11,248 nucleotides of DNA, taken from the NCBI GenBank assembly GCA_947630385.1, contig CANRHG010000047.1, positions 1 to 11,248 on the forward strand, in the 5' to 3' direction. Below are positions 1 to 6,472 of this stretch, in pieces. The stretch is from an uncultured Eubacteriaceae bacterium. GTDB taxonomy: Bacteria; Bacillota; Clostridia; Eubacteriales; Eubacteriaceae. The position numbers and the translations under genes are program-made. Under the pieces are notes generated by a model. It had not been told where the DNA came from and ran no database searches. It worked only from the letters and a program-made list of their open reading frames with translations. Positions within the stretch are counted from its first letter, which is position 1; each line of letters starts with the position of its first letter.

Positions 1-2524
1 TCATAACTCTCCTACTTTTAGACATAAAGTTTATAAAGAATATAAAGCCGGCAGGGAAGCGATGTCGGAAGACCTCGTCGTTCAACTGGACGCTTTAAAA
101 CAGCTGCTCGAAGCCATGGACATAGAGATAATTTCCAAAGCGGGCTACGAAGCCGACGATATCATCGGGACGATCAGCCGGATAATGGAAAAAAAGGACA
201 TCACGACCCAGATCATCACAGGGGACCGGGACTCGTTTCAGCTGATCAATCCTTATACCAGCGTACTTTATACGGCTACGCGGACCGGAACGCAACTGGC
301 CGACATCAACGAAGACTATATCGAAGAAAAATACGGCGTTACACCTGAGGAACTAAAGACCGTCAAAGCTTTAATGGGCGATAAGAGCGATAATATTCCT
401 GGAATTAAAGGCGTAGGGGAAAAAACCGCCTTAAAACTCGTTAAGCAATACCATACGCTGGAGAATCTGTACGCACATGTCGACGAGATGAAAAAGAGCA
501 AGATGAAAGAACGTATCATCGACGGCAAACAGGACGCGTATGACTCGCTATTTTTGGGTACGATCGACTGCGACGTTCCACTGGATCTTTCGTTGGAAGA
601 TCTACAGTTTCACGGACTCCTAAACGCAAAAAGCCAGGCGGTTTTAAAAGAACTGGACTTTCGCTCGATCCTTAACCGTCTCGACAGTGATGAGGATTAT
701 TTTAAACCCGTACAGGCCCATGGGGACCACACGGCAATCGTGCTCGATGAAAGCAGGGAAGTTCAGGCAGCTTTATTAAAGCTAAACACAAAGCAAAGTT
801 ATACCATCAACTTCTATCAAAACAATACCCCACAAAACGACCCCTACCACGCTCCCGATGAAGGCGGAGACATCTTTCTGGCCTTTGAGATCGATGGTTT
901 TAATTATTTTATCAGCGATCAAAAACGGGTACGGCAGTTTATCATCGGTCTTTGCGAGATGCCCAACGCGGATAAAATAAAGACCGTCGGTCATAATTTT
1001 AAAAACTTGGAAAAGATTTACAATCGTTTTGGCGCAACGATCACAAATCTTACCTTTGATATCTATCTGGCTTCTTATCTGAATGACCCCTCAAACGGGC
1101 AGTACGATCTGTCCGCGATTGCGATGCGTTGGCTCGACGAAGAGTACAAGACCGAAGAGGACCTCTTCGGTAAGGGACGATCCAGAAAGACAGTCGAAGA
1201 AGTGGGGATTTCTGCGATCAAAGACTGGATGATCGAAGGACTCGAGATCATCAAACAGGTAAAGCCGTTAATAGAGGAAAAAATCGTCCAGGACGGGATG
1301 AGTTCGCTTTTAAAGGACATTGAAATAGCGCTCGAGCCGGTACTCGCTGAGATGGAAGAAGCCGGCTTTAAGATCGATCTTAAGCAGCTTAAAGAACTGG
1401 CTGCCTATTTTGAGCGCAGACAAAGTGAGCTCGAAAAAGAAATTTATGAACTTAGCGGGGATTATGAATTTAACGTCGGGTCCCCAAAACAATTGGCCGA
1501 AGTCCTTTTTGAACGTTTAAAGCTACCGGTCATTAAAAAGACGAAGACCGGCTACTCCACAAACGCGGAAGTTTTAGAGACCCTAAAGCCGTATCATCCG
1601 ATCGTCGAAAAAGTCCTCGAGTGGCGTATGATCAACAAGCTAAACTCAACCTACGGTAACGGTCTGATCAGTTTCGTCGATCCACAGACCGACAAGATCT
1701 ACTCGACCTTCCAACAAACCGTCACGACGACGGGCCGTATCTCATCGACCGATCCGAACCTGCAAAACATTCCGGTTAAAACCGAGCTTGGCCGTGAGAT
1801 CCGAAAAGTCTTTGTAGCCTCGACGCCGGAACGGGTCCTTGTGGATGCGGATTATTCGCAGATCGAACTTCGGGTCCTGGCGGCACTCTCGGACGACGAG
1901 AGCCTAAAAGAAGCGTTCCGACACGACGAAGACGTACATAAGACGACGGCTGCCAAAGTCTTTAATGAAACGCTTGACGACGTAACCCCCGAACAACGTT
2001 CCTACGCGAAGATCATCAATTTTGGTCTTATTTACGGTAAGCAGGCGTTTACGCTGGCAAAAGACTTAGGGATTTCCAGGAAAGAAGCGCAGGACTTTAT
2101 CGACACCTATTTTAGGACTTATCCGAAGATCAAAAATTACCTAGAAGGTAGCGTAAACTCGGCCAAGGAAAAAGGATATTCCCAGACTTTTAGCGGAAGA
2201 CGGCGCTACATCCCGGAACTACAGTCTCGAAACAACATGACGGTCCAGGCCGGTGAGCGTATGGCCCAAAACATGCCGATCCAGGGCGCGGCCGCCGACA
2301 TTATCAAGCTTGCGATGATCCGGGTCTACCACGCACTAAAGAAAGAACGCCTGGACGCAAGACTGATCCTTCAGGTCCACGACGAACTTATCATTGACTC
2401 GTCTAAAGAAGACGCCGAAAAGGTCAAAGAGCTTTTGGTAAGAGAGATGGAAAACGCCGTAGATCTGGACGTACGGTTAAAAGTAGAAGCCCATATTGGC
2501 TACAGTTGGTATGAAGCAAAATAA
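1..2524 (+). CDS. polA: DNA polymerase I, 5' end cut by window edge
   Basis: The reading frame is open from base 2, so the upstream 20 codons (ending KAGREA before the first Met at 62) belong to the gene; comparison with known PolA suggests roughly 65 N-terminal residues lie outside. The 5'-3' exonuclease/flap domain is seen as GYEADDIIG, ITGDRDSFQLI and the helix-hairpin-helix region MGDKSDNIPGIKGVGEKTA. The middle 3'-5' exonuclease domain lacks the DEDD residues: the usual DTE is FEID and the later Asp positions are missing, as in Bacillus-type Pol I, so proofreading is probably absent. The polymerase domain is intact: TGRISSTDPNLQNIP, motif A DADYSQIELR (about 1844), motif B KIINFGLIYG (about 2010), motif C QVHDEL (about 2372). 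It repairs DNA and processes Okazaki fragments in the cytoplasm. It overlaps coaE by 14 bases. Confidence 0.97.
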   Translation, partial: HNSPTFRHKVYKEYKAGREAMSEDLVVQLDALKQLLEAMDIEIISKAGYEADDIIGTISRIMEKKDITTQIITGDRDSFQLINPYTSVLYTATRTGTQLADINEDYIEEKYGVTPEELKTVKALMGDKSDNIPGIKGVGEKTALKLVKQYHTLENLYAHVDEMKKSKMKERIIDGKQDAYDSLFLGTIDCDVPLDLSLEDLQFHGLLNAKSQAVLKELDFRSILNRLDSDEDYFKPVQAHGDHTAIVLDESREVQAALLKLNTKQSYTINFYQNNTPQNDPYHAPDEGGDIFLAFEIDGFNYFISDQKRVRQFIIGLCEMPNADKIKTVGHNFKNLEKIYNRFGATITNLTFDIYLASYLNDPSNGQYDLSAIAMRWLDEEYKTEEDLFGKGRSRKTVEEVGISAIKDWMIEGLEIIKQVKPLIEEKIVQDGMSSLLKDIEIALEPVLAEMEEAGFKIDLKQLKELAAYFERRQSELEKEIYELSGDYEFNVGSPKQLAEVLFERLKLPVIKKTKTGYSTNAEVLETLKPYHPIVEKVLEWRMINKLNSTYGNGLISFVDPQTDKIYSTFQQTVTTTGRISSTDPNLQNIPVKTELGREIRKVFVASTPERVLVDADYSQIELRVLAALSDDESLKEAFRHDEDVHKTTAAKVFNETLDDVTPEQRSYAKIINFGLIYGKQAFTLAKDLGISRKEAQDFIDTYFRTYPKIKNYLEGSVNSAKEKGYSQTFSGRRRYIPELQSRNNMTVQAGERMAQNMPIQGAAADIIKLAMIRVYHALKKERLDARLILQVHDELIIDSSKEDAEKVKELLVREMENAVDLDVRLKVEAHIGYSWYEAK

Positions 2525-3152
2525 ACCTTATGTTATCGGTTTGACCGGTACGATCGGAGCGGGAAAAAGCACCTGCTCCGAGATTTTTATGCAAAACGGT
2601 ATAAAAGTCATCGACGCCGACAAGATCGCTGCGTCGGTCTTAGAAAAAGATGGCGAAGGGCTCGAGGCGGTCAAAGAAGCCTTTGGTGAAGACTACGTCT
2701 TAGAGGACGGAACTTATAACAGAGAGCTCATGAAGGATACGATCTTAAAAGATCCCATGATGCACGAAAAACTCAACGCTACCCTTCATCCAATCATCGA
2801 AGATAAAGTCCGTAAGGCCTTTGATTTTCTTAAAGACGAAGACGTGATCGTTTACGACTGTCCCTTGCTATTTGAAGCTGGCCAGGAAAGCCTGGTCGAC
2901 GAGATCTTTTTGGTGACGGCGGATGAAGAAACGCGTCTTGAGAGACTAAAAAAACGGGACGACATTTCCGAACAAAGAGCAAAGGACCTTTCGGATCTGC
3001 AGCTAGGTGAAGATGAAAAGCTCGACAGAGCCGATACGGTCTTATACAACGACTCGGACCGGGATGATTTAAAAGAAGCGATCGAAGCGTATTTAAGGTT
3101 TTTAAAAAACCGTCTAAAAAGCCAATCGGAAAATTTTACGTCAGGGACTTGA
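2511..3152 (+). CDS. coaE: Dephospho-CoA kinase
   Basis: Last step of coenzyme A synthesis: ATP-dependent phosphorylation of the 3'-OH of dephospho-CoA ribose, in the cytoplasm. The 213-residue product matches the usual CoaE length. A P-loop is seen near the N-terminus (GLTGTIGAGKST), followed by VIDADKIA, HPIIEDKV, the DCPLLFEAG segment and a C-terminal TVLYNDSDRDDLKEAIE stretch, in the family order. I chose ATG 2511 (MKQNKPYVIGLTG) over an in-frame TTG at 2496 because it gives the normal N-terminus. Neither start has a good ribosome site, so translation is probably coupled to the end of polA, which it overlaps by 14 bases. polA-coaE neighbourhoods are common in Bacillota; mutM, often between them, is absent here. 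The C-terminus ends in a polar tail of about 20 residues. Confidence 0.95.
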   Translation: MKQNKPYVIGLTGTIGAGKSTCSEIFMQNGIKVIDADKIAASVLEKDGEGLEAVKEAFGEDYVLEDGTYNRELMKDTILKDPMMHEKLNATLHPIIEDKVRKAFDFLKDEDVIVYDCPLLFEAGQESLVDEIFLVTADEETRLERLKKRDDISEQRAKDLSDLQLGEDEKLDRADTVLYNDSDRDDLKEAIEAYLRFLKNRLKSQSENFTSGT

Positions 3153-3177
3153 CTTAAAACTTTAGCTAGTTTATAAT
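3149..3177 (+). promoter_or_regulatory. Sigma70-type promoter overlapping end of coaE
   Basis: TTGACT (3149-3154), 17 bases, then a perfect TATAAT (3172-3177). It overlaps the coaE stop codon and points toward tRNA-Leu, about 90 bases downstream. It probably acts in tandem with the nearer promoter at 3228. A small hairpin (CGGAT 3206-3210 with ATCCG 3215-3219) lies between the two. Confidence 0.7.
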
Positions 3178-3227
3178 TATAATCTTGACGTAACGGAATG
3201 AATTTCGGATAAAAATCCGGAAAAAGC

Positions 3228-3256
3228 TTGAAAAAATTTCGTGAACGTGATAAAAT
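3228..3256 (+). promoter_or_regulatory. Proximal promoter of tRNA-Leu
   Basis: TTGAAA (3228-3233), 17 bases, TAAAAT (3251-3256): 5 of 6 consensus bases in each box. The predicted start is near 3263, a few bases before the mature tRNA 5' end, which is the usual arrangement for a stable-RNA promoter. Confidence 0.75.
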
Positions 3257-3267
3257 TAACTAGTTGT

Positions 3268-3356
3268 GCGAGGGTGGTGGAATAGGCAGACACGCAGGTT
3301 TGAGGGGCCTGTCACCGTCCTAGGTGGTGAGAGTTCAAATCTCTTCCCTCGCACCA
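3268..3356 (+). tRNA. tRNA-Leu (anticodon GAG)
   Basis: Class II tRNA of 89 bases with the CCA end encoded (3354-3356). The acceptor stem GCGAGGG (3268-3274) pairs perfectly with CCCTCGC (3346-3352). The anticodon stem CAGGT/GCCTG (3295-3299/3307-3311) encloses loop TTGAGGG with anticodon GAG at 3302-3304, reading CUC and CUU. A long variable arm (about 3312-3330) is typical of Leu. The T arm is GAGAG-TTCAAAT-CTCTT. Nine T residues follow at once (3357-3365), so the acceptor helix plus T-run may help terminate transcription. There is no attachment-site repeat of the tRNA 3' end that I could find in the window. Confidence 0.96.
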
Positions 3357-3536
3357 TTTTTTTTTGAATACGATTGAAAACGATTACATATAATATTTAA
3401 CAGTATGAGTTTTATATTTTATTAGAAATGGATATAAGATAAGGTAAAAATCTATAGGACTTATCTTAGGCGTTCTTAGATTCATCGATTATGAGCCAGT
3501 ACCAATTTCTTAATCCGGGAAAGTTTCGAATTTGTC

Positions 3537-3565
3537 TTGAAGATTAAAACCGTTTTTATTATAAT
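3537..3565 (+). promoter_or_regulatory. Orphan sigma70-type promoter
   Basis: TTGAAG (3537-3542), 17 bases, perfect TATAAT (3560-3565). No protein gene follows on this strand before the terminator at 3622-3648, so the product would be a short untranslated RNA starting near 3572. Confidence 0.5.
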
Positions 3566-3571
3566 AATTCT

Positions 3572-3648
3572 GTACATAAGTTAATGGTTAGTTTAATACC
3601 ATTAGCTCCTTTTATTTTTTAACTGGAGTTTTGCAACTCCGGTTTTTT
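3572..3648 (+). ncRNA. Candidate small RNA of about 75 nt
   Basis: Defined only by the promoter at 3537-3565 and the terminator at 3622-3648. It would hold a 7-bp hairpin (3582-3588/3598-3604, 9-nt loop) followed by the terminator hairpin. AGCTCC at 3604-3609 can pair with GGAGTT (3625-3630), the 5' side of the terminator stem, giving a mutually exclusive fold of the attenuator type. It faces the 3' end of the AAA15 gene (convergent). I recognise no known RNA family. Confidence 0.3.
3622..3648 (+). terminator. Intrinsic terminator
   Basis: A 9-bp stem (3622-3630 with 3635-3643, one G-T pair, loop TTGC) followed by TTTTTT. It works on the + strand only; the reverse strand has no T-run after the stem. 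Confidence 0.85.
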
Positions 3649-3732
3649 ACTTTCTCTCCCAAAATCTAAGTTTTTAGTAATTTTTTAGGTTTAATCAATC
3701 GTAAAAGAGTTCATTTTTCACTTATAAAGATT

Positions 3733-4422
3733 TCATTTAAAAAATGAGTTATTTTCTAAAATATCTTCAATTTCTGTATTCAAATCGATGTTGCGGGTAG
3801 CTCCATAAATGTTTGAGAAATAGTCCTCTATATAGTTATCGTTTTTGGTCACATCGTCAAAGTCGGATAAGGAATAGAGTTCGTGTTCATTTTCACCGTC
3901 GTGATCTAATAAGAAAATTTCATCTCTCCTAAAAAATCGCGGTGACATAAACGTTTGGTTGTGGCTGGTAGCGATGAGTTGAGCTTTATTTTTATTGATG
4001 TAATCGTCATGGAATACGTTAATCAAATTCATAACCAATGAAGAATGCACGGACGAATCAAATTCATCAATGCAAAGAGTTGCCCCTCTTTTTAGTGCCA
4101 CCAGAATTGTAGAGAGCAAATAATAGAATTTAATTGTTCCCGCGGATTCGATTTTTCTTGCATCTATGATCAAAGGTTCCTTAAAATTTTTAAGATTAAG
4201 TAATGTACCCAAAATGTCTTCTGTTTTCTTTGGAACTTTAAAAGAGCGTAGTTTTTTAACATTATTAAAGTCATGGCTTAAACTTTGAAAAATCGAATCA
4301 AATCTCTCTATTGGCAGTACTTTTTCATCCGCTAGGATTTCGTCAAAATCAATAAATTCTTTAGGTTCCTTTATATCAGATAATATAAATGAAATCAGAT
4401 AGTGCACAAAATCAAATATGAT
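3733..4422 (-). pseudogene. AAA15-family ATPase, C-terminal half (split by IS)
   Basis: About 230 residues with no proper start: translation could begin only at an internal GTG (4407), and the frame is closed upstream by a stop (TAG, 4423-4425) lying in the insertion sequence. It shows the C-terminal hallmarks of COG1106-type AAA15 ATPases: a signature-like SAGTIKFYYLLSTILVAL segment, Walker B TLCIDEFDSSVH, then the H-loop region LIATSHNQTFMSP and RRDEIFLLDHDG, ending in a YGATRNIDL-like tail. The matching N-terminal half with Walker A is on the same strand at 6473-7100, beyond the IS. The coding is strongly AT-rich, unlike polA, the transposase or ptsH, which suggests horizontal acquisition. 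Such ATPases often serve in phage defence, alone or with a toxin or nuclease partner; no partner gene is visible here. Confidence 0.88.
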
Positions 4423-4597
4423 CTAAGTCTGAACATCAACTTCTAGAAGTAGTTTCCGTCGGTCAACCTGGGATGACCGGCACTGCCGATAGTTTTCAAA
4501 AGAAAGTGAGGTTTTTAGAAAAAAGGCCTTTAAAATAAAGAGATTTAAAGGTAGTTTATGAGGGTACCCTATAACTATTAAATTTAAGGAGAAACCA
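4423..4597 (+). other. IS left end with hairpin array
   Basis: Non-coding. It holds a perfect palindrome ACTTCTAGAAGT (4439-4450), an 8-bp stem 4458-4465/4474-4481 with loop ACCTGGGA, a perfect 8-bp stem CCTTTAAA/TTTAAAGG (4527-4534/4544-4551, 9-nt loop), and a bulged stem centred on AGGGTACCCT (about 4552-4577) just upstream of the transposase ribosome site TAAGGAG (4585-4591). In IS110-subgroup elements the bridge RNA lies in this position, so this is the alternative location for it; it could also be a leader controlling the transposase. Confidence 0.5.
4425..4442 (+). repeat. Subterminal inverted repeat, left
   Basis: AAGT....AACTT-type 18-mer. Its partner in inverse orientation is at 6438-6455; 13 of 18 positions agree when the right copy is read on the reverse strand. 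It lies 2 bases inside the left end, the partner 17 bases inside the right end (AT-core boundaries). Confidence 0.45.
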
Positions 4598-5755
4598 TTG
4601 AAAAACAAACTAAGAAAATACATCAATAAAAAGCTACCTACTTTCGTCGTCGGAATCGACGTCCACAAAAGTTCCTATCACGTTGAAGCACAAGAAATGA
4701 CAGGCGGAGAGATGTGGAGTAAGTCCATGAAAGCCGATCCGGAGGAATTGATCCGTTTTCTGAAAGAAATGACCAAGGACTACGGCGCTGAAAACTACGT
4801 TCTTTGCGGTTATGAAGCCGGACCGACGGGCGCGGAACTTCAAAGAGCCCTGAGCGAAACCGGTTACGACTGCGACATCCTCCCGCTAAAGTTCGTCACG
4901 CCTTTCCGTAAAAACAAGAGGATCAAGACCGACAAACGGGACGCCTACGCCATCTTGCAGTGCCTTATCTACCAGGAGTACGAACCGGTCTACGTCCCAA
5001 AGGAAATCGACGAACAGACGAAGAAATTCATCCGGGCCAGAGAGACCCATTTGATCTCGCTGAAAAAAATCAAACAACAAATCAACAGTTTTCTGCTGAT
5101 TTCGGGTTATAAGTACAAAAGCAAAAACGGAAAGAACACGAAATGGACCAAAGAATACTTCCAGTGGATGAAAGATCTCGAGCTGAGCGAAACGGACCGC
5201 TACATCCTCGACGGTTTTCTCGAAATGTATTTTCGTTTGAGCGAAATGCTAAAAGAATACGACAAGGGAATCAAACAGATCGCGCAAAGCGACGAATACC
5301 GCGAACGGGTCAAGATCCTACGCTGCTTTAAAGGCATCGACTACCTGATCGCGCTGGCCGTGATCGTTGAGATCGGAGATTTTACACGCTTTGAAAAACC
5401 CGGAGAATTGGCGAGTTTCCTCGGTCTGGTCCCGGGCGAGTATTCCAGCGGAATGAAGTCCACCCACACCGGCATCACAAAAACCGGAAACAAGTTCTTG
5501 CGGAGACTCCTGATCTTAGCCGCCCAGGCCATTGCCCGCTCCAAAACGATCGCCCCGACCAAACGTCAGCTCGAGAAAGAAAAAAATAACTCCCCGGAAA
5601 TGATCAATTACGCGGCGAGAGCCCACAAACGCATGAAACAAAAGTTTTACCGGCTCGTTTTCGAAAAATGTAAAAACCGAAACGTCGCCATTACCGCCAT
5701 CGCGCGCGAACTCACCTGTTTTATCTGGGGAGCTATGACTAATAATATAATGTAG
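4598..5755 (+). CDS. IS110-family transposase (DEDD / serine bridge recombinase)
   Basis: 385 residues. The N-terminal RuvC-like DEDD domain shows GIDVHKSSYHVEA (D21), GYEAGPTGAEL (E73) and KTDKRDAYAI (D112, D115). A coiled linker follows at about 135-230. The C-terminal transposase_20 domain shows CFKGIDYLIALAVIVEIGD, SFLGLVPGEYSSGMKSTH (catalytic serine expected at 283 or 284) and TGNKFLRRLLILAAQAI. Enzymes of this family cut and rejoin DNA through a DEDD-serine composite site guided by an element-encoded bridge RNA. The start is TTG 4598 because TAAGGAG lies 6 bases upstream and there is no ATG near the expected N-terminus. All motifs are intact, so it is probably active. Base composition matches host housekeeping genes, unlike the ATPase gene it interrupts. 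Confidence 0.96.
   Translation: MKNKLRKYINKKLPTFVVGIDVHKSSYHVEAQEMTGGEMWSKSMKADPEELIRFLKEMTKDYGAENYVLCGYEAGPTGAELQRALSETGYDCDILPLKFVTPFRKNKRIKTDKRDAYAILQCLIYQEYEPVYVPKEIDEQTKKFIRARETHLISLKKIKQQINSFLLISGYKYKSKNGKNTKWTKEYFQWMKDLELSETDRYILDGFLEMYFRLSEMLKEYDKGIKQIAQSDEYRERVKILRCFKGIDYLIALAVIVEIGDFTRFEKPGELASFLGLVPGEYSSGMKSTHTGITKTGNKFLRRLLILAAQAIARSKTIAPTKRQLEKEKNNSPEMINYAARAHKRMKQKFYRLVFEKCKNRNVAITAIARELTCFIWGAMTNNIM
5746..5751 (+). promoter_or_regulatory. -10 box at end of transposase gene
   Basis: A perfect TATAAT overlaps the last transposase codons. I see no good -35 box at 16-18 bases. If used, RNA would start near 5758, just before the structured right end. Confidence 0.25.
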
Positions 5756-5777
5756 TCAAGTCTACCACATTCTTCGG

Positions 5778-6034
5778 TTTTGGTCGAGGTCGTAAAGGGA
5801 CAAAACTTTTACGGGGGTCTTACCAAAAGTCCATTAGCAAAAGTCTTTACCGCTTTCAGAATTTCCCGCCCTATAGTTGCTCCTAAATTTTATCGACGCA
5901 GCTTTGCTGTGATTCATGGTCCTTAGAATAGGAAAGAGGGGTCGTAACGGGCGAAAAAACGGAAGAGTTAACATGTTTGAATCAACGGATAACAGAATGA
6001 AACACGGTTTGTCTGTAACGTTAAAGACTTTTGC
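5778..6034 (+). ncRNA. Candidate bridge RNA in IS right end
   Basis: Structured, non-coding stretch directly after the transposase, where IS1111-subgroup elements carry their bridge RNA. (1) Hairpin 5778-5828: TTTTGGT/ACCAAAA outer stem, internal loop, CGTAAAG/CTTTTACG inner stem. (2) A perfect 13-bp stem, GCAAAAGTCTTTA (5837-5849) with its complement (6022-6034), closes a domain of 198 nt. (3) Inside it, hairpin 5881-5933: outer stem TCCTA/TAGGA, inner stem CGCAGC-TTT-GCTGTG, with an 11-nt left and 17-nt right internal loop. (4) Hairpin 5992-6016: ACAGA/TCTGT and AAAC/GTTT. In loop (3) the left strand contains TTTATC and the right strand CTTAGA; these match the right and left ends of the element as joined at the AT core. 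Seen: the pairings. Inferred: the function and the exact RNA ends. Confidence 0.5.
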
Positions 6035-6350
6035 TTTGTGGGTTTTTGTCTAAAACGCCTAAGAAGGTTTAGAACTTTTACGCTTAAAAACCGGTAAACT
6101 CAAAGATTTCGTCGTGGGCTCCGGAAAGTCCAGGCATACTTGAAAGCTTTTTTGTTGATCCACGACGTCAGATAAGAGTCCTAACGGCAAAGAGAGATTA
6201 TTGCTGATCCGCGTTTTCTTAAAGAGATATAATCCAGGCCGTGGGGTTTTCCGAAGTCCACTACGGAGTCTTTGCGGGGATGTCCGACCGTCCGTGAACT
6301 TCCGGTTTTTAAGTTTAAAAACTTGCATTTTAATTCCTAACTAGGAACGC

Positions 6351-6383
6351 AACTAACCTATTTTACGATAGGTTTAGTTTTTT
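6351..6383 (+). terminator. Intrinsic terminator within IS right end
   Basis: AACTAACCTA (6351-6360) pairs with TAGGTTTAGTT (6369-6379), one bulge, loop TTTTACGA, then TTTTTT (6378-6383). It would end transposase read-through or an element-encoded RNA. Confidence 0.75.
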
Positions 6384-6437
6384 ACGCCCTAAATTCGGAA
6401 GTTTTAGCAATTTTCTTTGTTTTGATCTATCAAAAAA

Positions 6438-6455
6438 AAGTTAATTTTGCTACTT
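6438..6455 (-). repeat. Subterminal inverted repeat, right
   Basis: Partner of 4425-4442; on the reverse strand it starts AAGT and ends AACTT as the left copy does, with 13 of 18 positions identical. Confidence 0.45.
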
Positions 6456-6459
6456 GACA
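6454..6459 (+). promoter_or_regulatory. Outward -35 box near IS right end
   Basis: A perfect TTGACA points out of the element. In a circular form the left end would follow, and TCTAAG (4422-4427) could supply a weak -10. With the ATA boundaries the gap is 17 bases and a TG lies just before it, as in extended -10 promoters. Junction promoters of this kind are known for IS110 elements; here it is inferred. Confidence 0.4.
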
Positions 6460-6472
6460 AGATTTCATTTAT

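Larger units (their letters stand above)
3366..3732. other. AT-rich intergenic spacer
   Basis: No convincing protein gene. On + the longest start-to-stop piece here begins at ATG 3491 (18 codons, no ribosome site). There is an 8-bp inverted pair AAGATAAG/CTTATCTT around 3436-3470, a 7-bp hairpin TAATGGT/ACCATTA (3582-3588/3598-3604), an orphan promoter at 3537 and a strong terminator at 3622. Composition resembles the adjacent AAA15 gene rather than the host genes. Confidence 0.6.
4423..6472 (+). mobile_element. IS110-superfamily element (IS1111-like) inside AAA15 gene
   Basis: The two halves of one ATPase gene flank this block, so its ends are bracketed by the gene itself. The exact ends are uncertain by a few bases. 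An AT dinucleotide is shared at 4421-4422 and 6471-6472 (2050-bp unit), the kind of 2-base core IS110 elements leave. Alternatively an ATA shared at 4416-4418 and 6471-6473 (2055-bp unit) would restore the ATPase frame exactly. There are no terminal inverted repeats or long target duplications, but imperfect subterminal inverted repeats occur (4425-4442 and 6438-6455, 13 of 18 matches), a trait of the IS1111 subgroup. Contents: about 175 bp left end with hairpins, transposase 4598-5755, and a long non-coding right end of about 717 bp. Confidence 0.88.
6035..6472. other. Remaining non-coding right end of IS
   Basis: No credible gene on either strand. Contents: a 9-bp stem 6110-6118/6159-6167 (one G-T pair) with a 40-nt loop, a perfect TATAAT at 6228-6233 without a clear -35 box, a stem near 6239-6266, the AT-rich palindrome AAGTTTAAAAACTT (about 6311-6324), TTCCT/AGGAA around 6333-6346, a terminator at 6351-6383 and a TTGACA at 6454-6459. 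If TATAAT 6228 is used, an RNA of about 145 nt would run to the terminator. Confidence 0.45.

Noticed and set aside
3491..3547. Short + strand frame of 18 codons in the spacer
   Set aside because: No ribosome site and too short to support.
5143..5562. Frames overlapping the transposase on both strands
   Set aside because: Shadows of a complete, motif-rich transposase gene.
6059..6328. 89-codon reading frame on the minus strand in the IS right end
   Set aside because: TTG start without a ribosome site, basic low-complexity product without family features, and it runs over several hairpins and the TATAAT; more likely chance.
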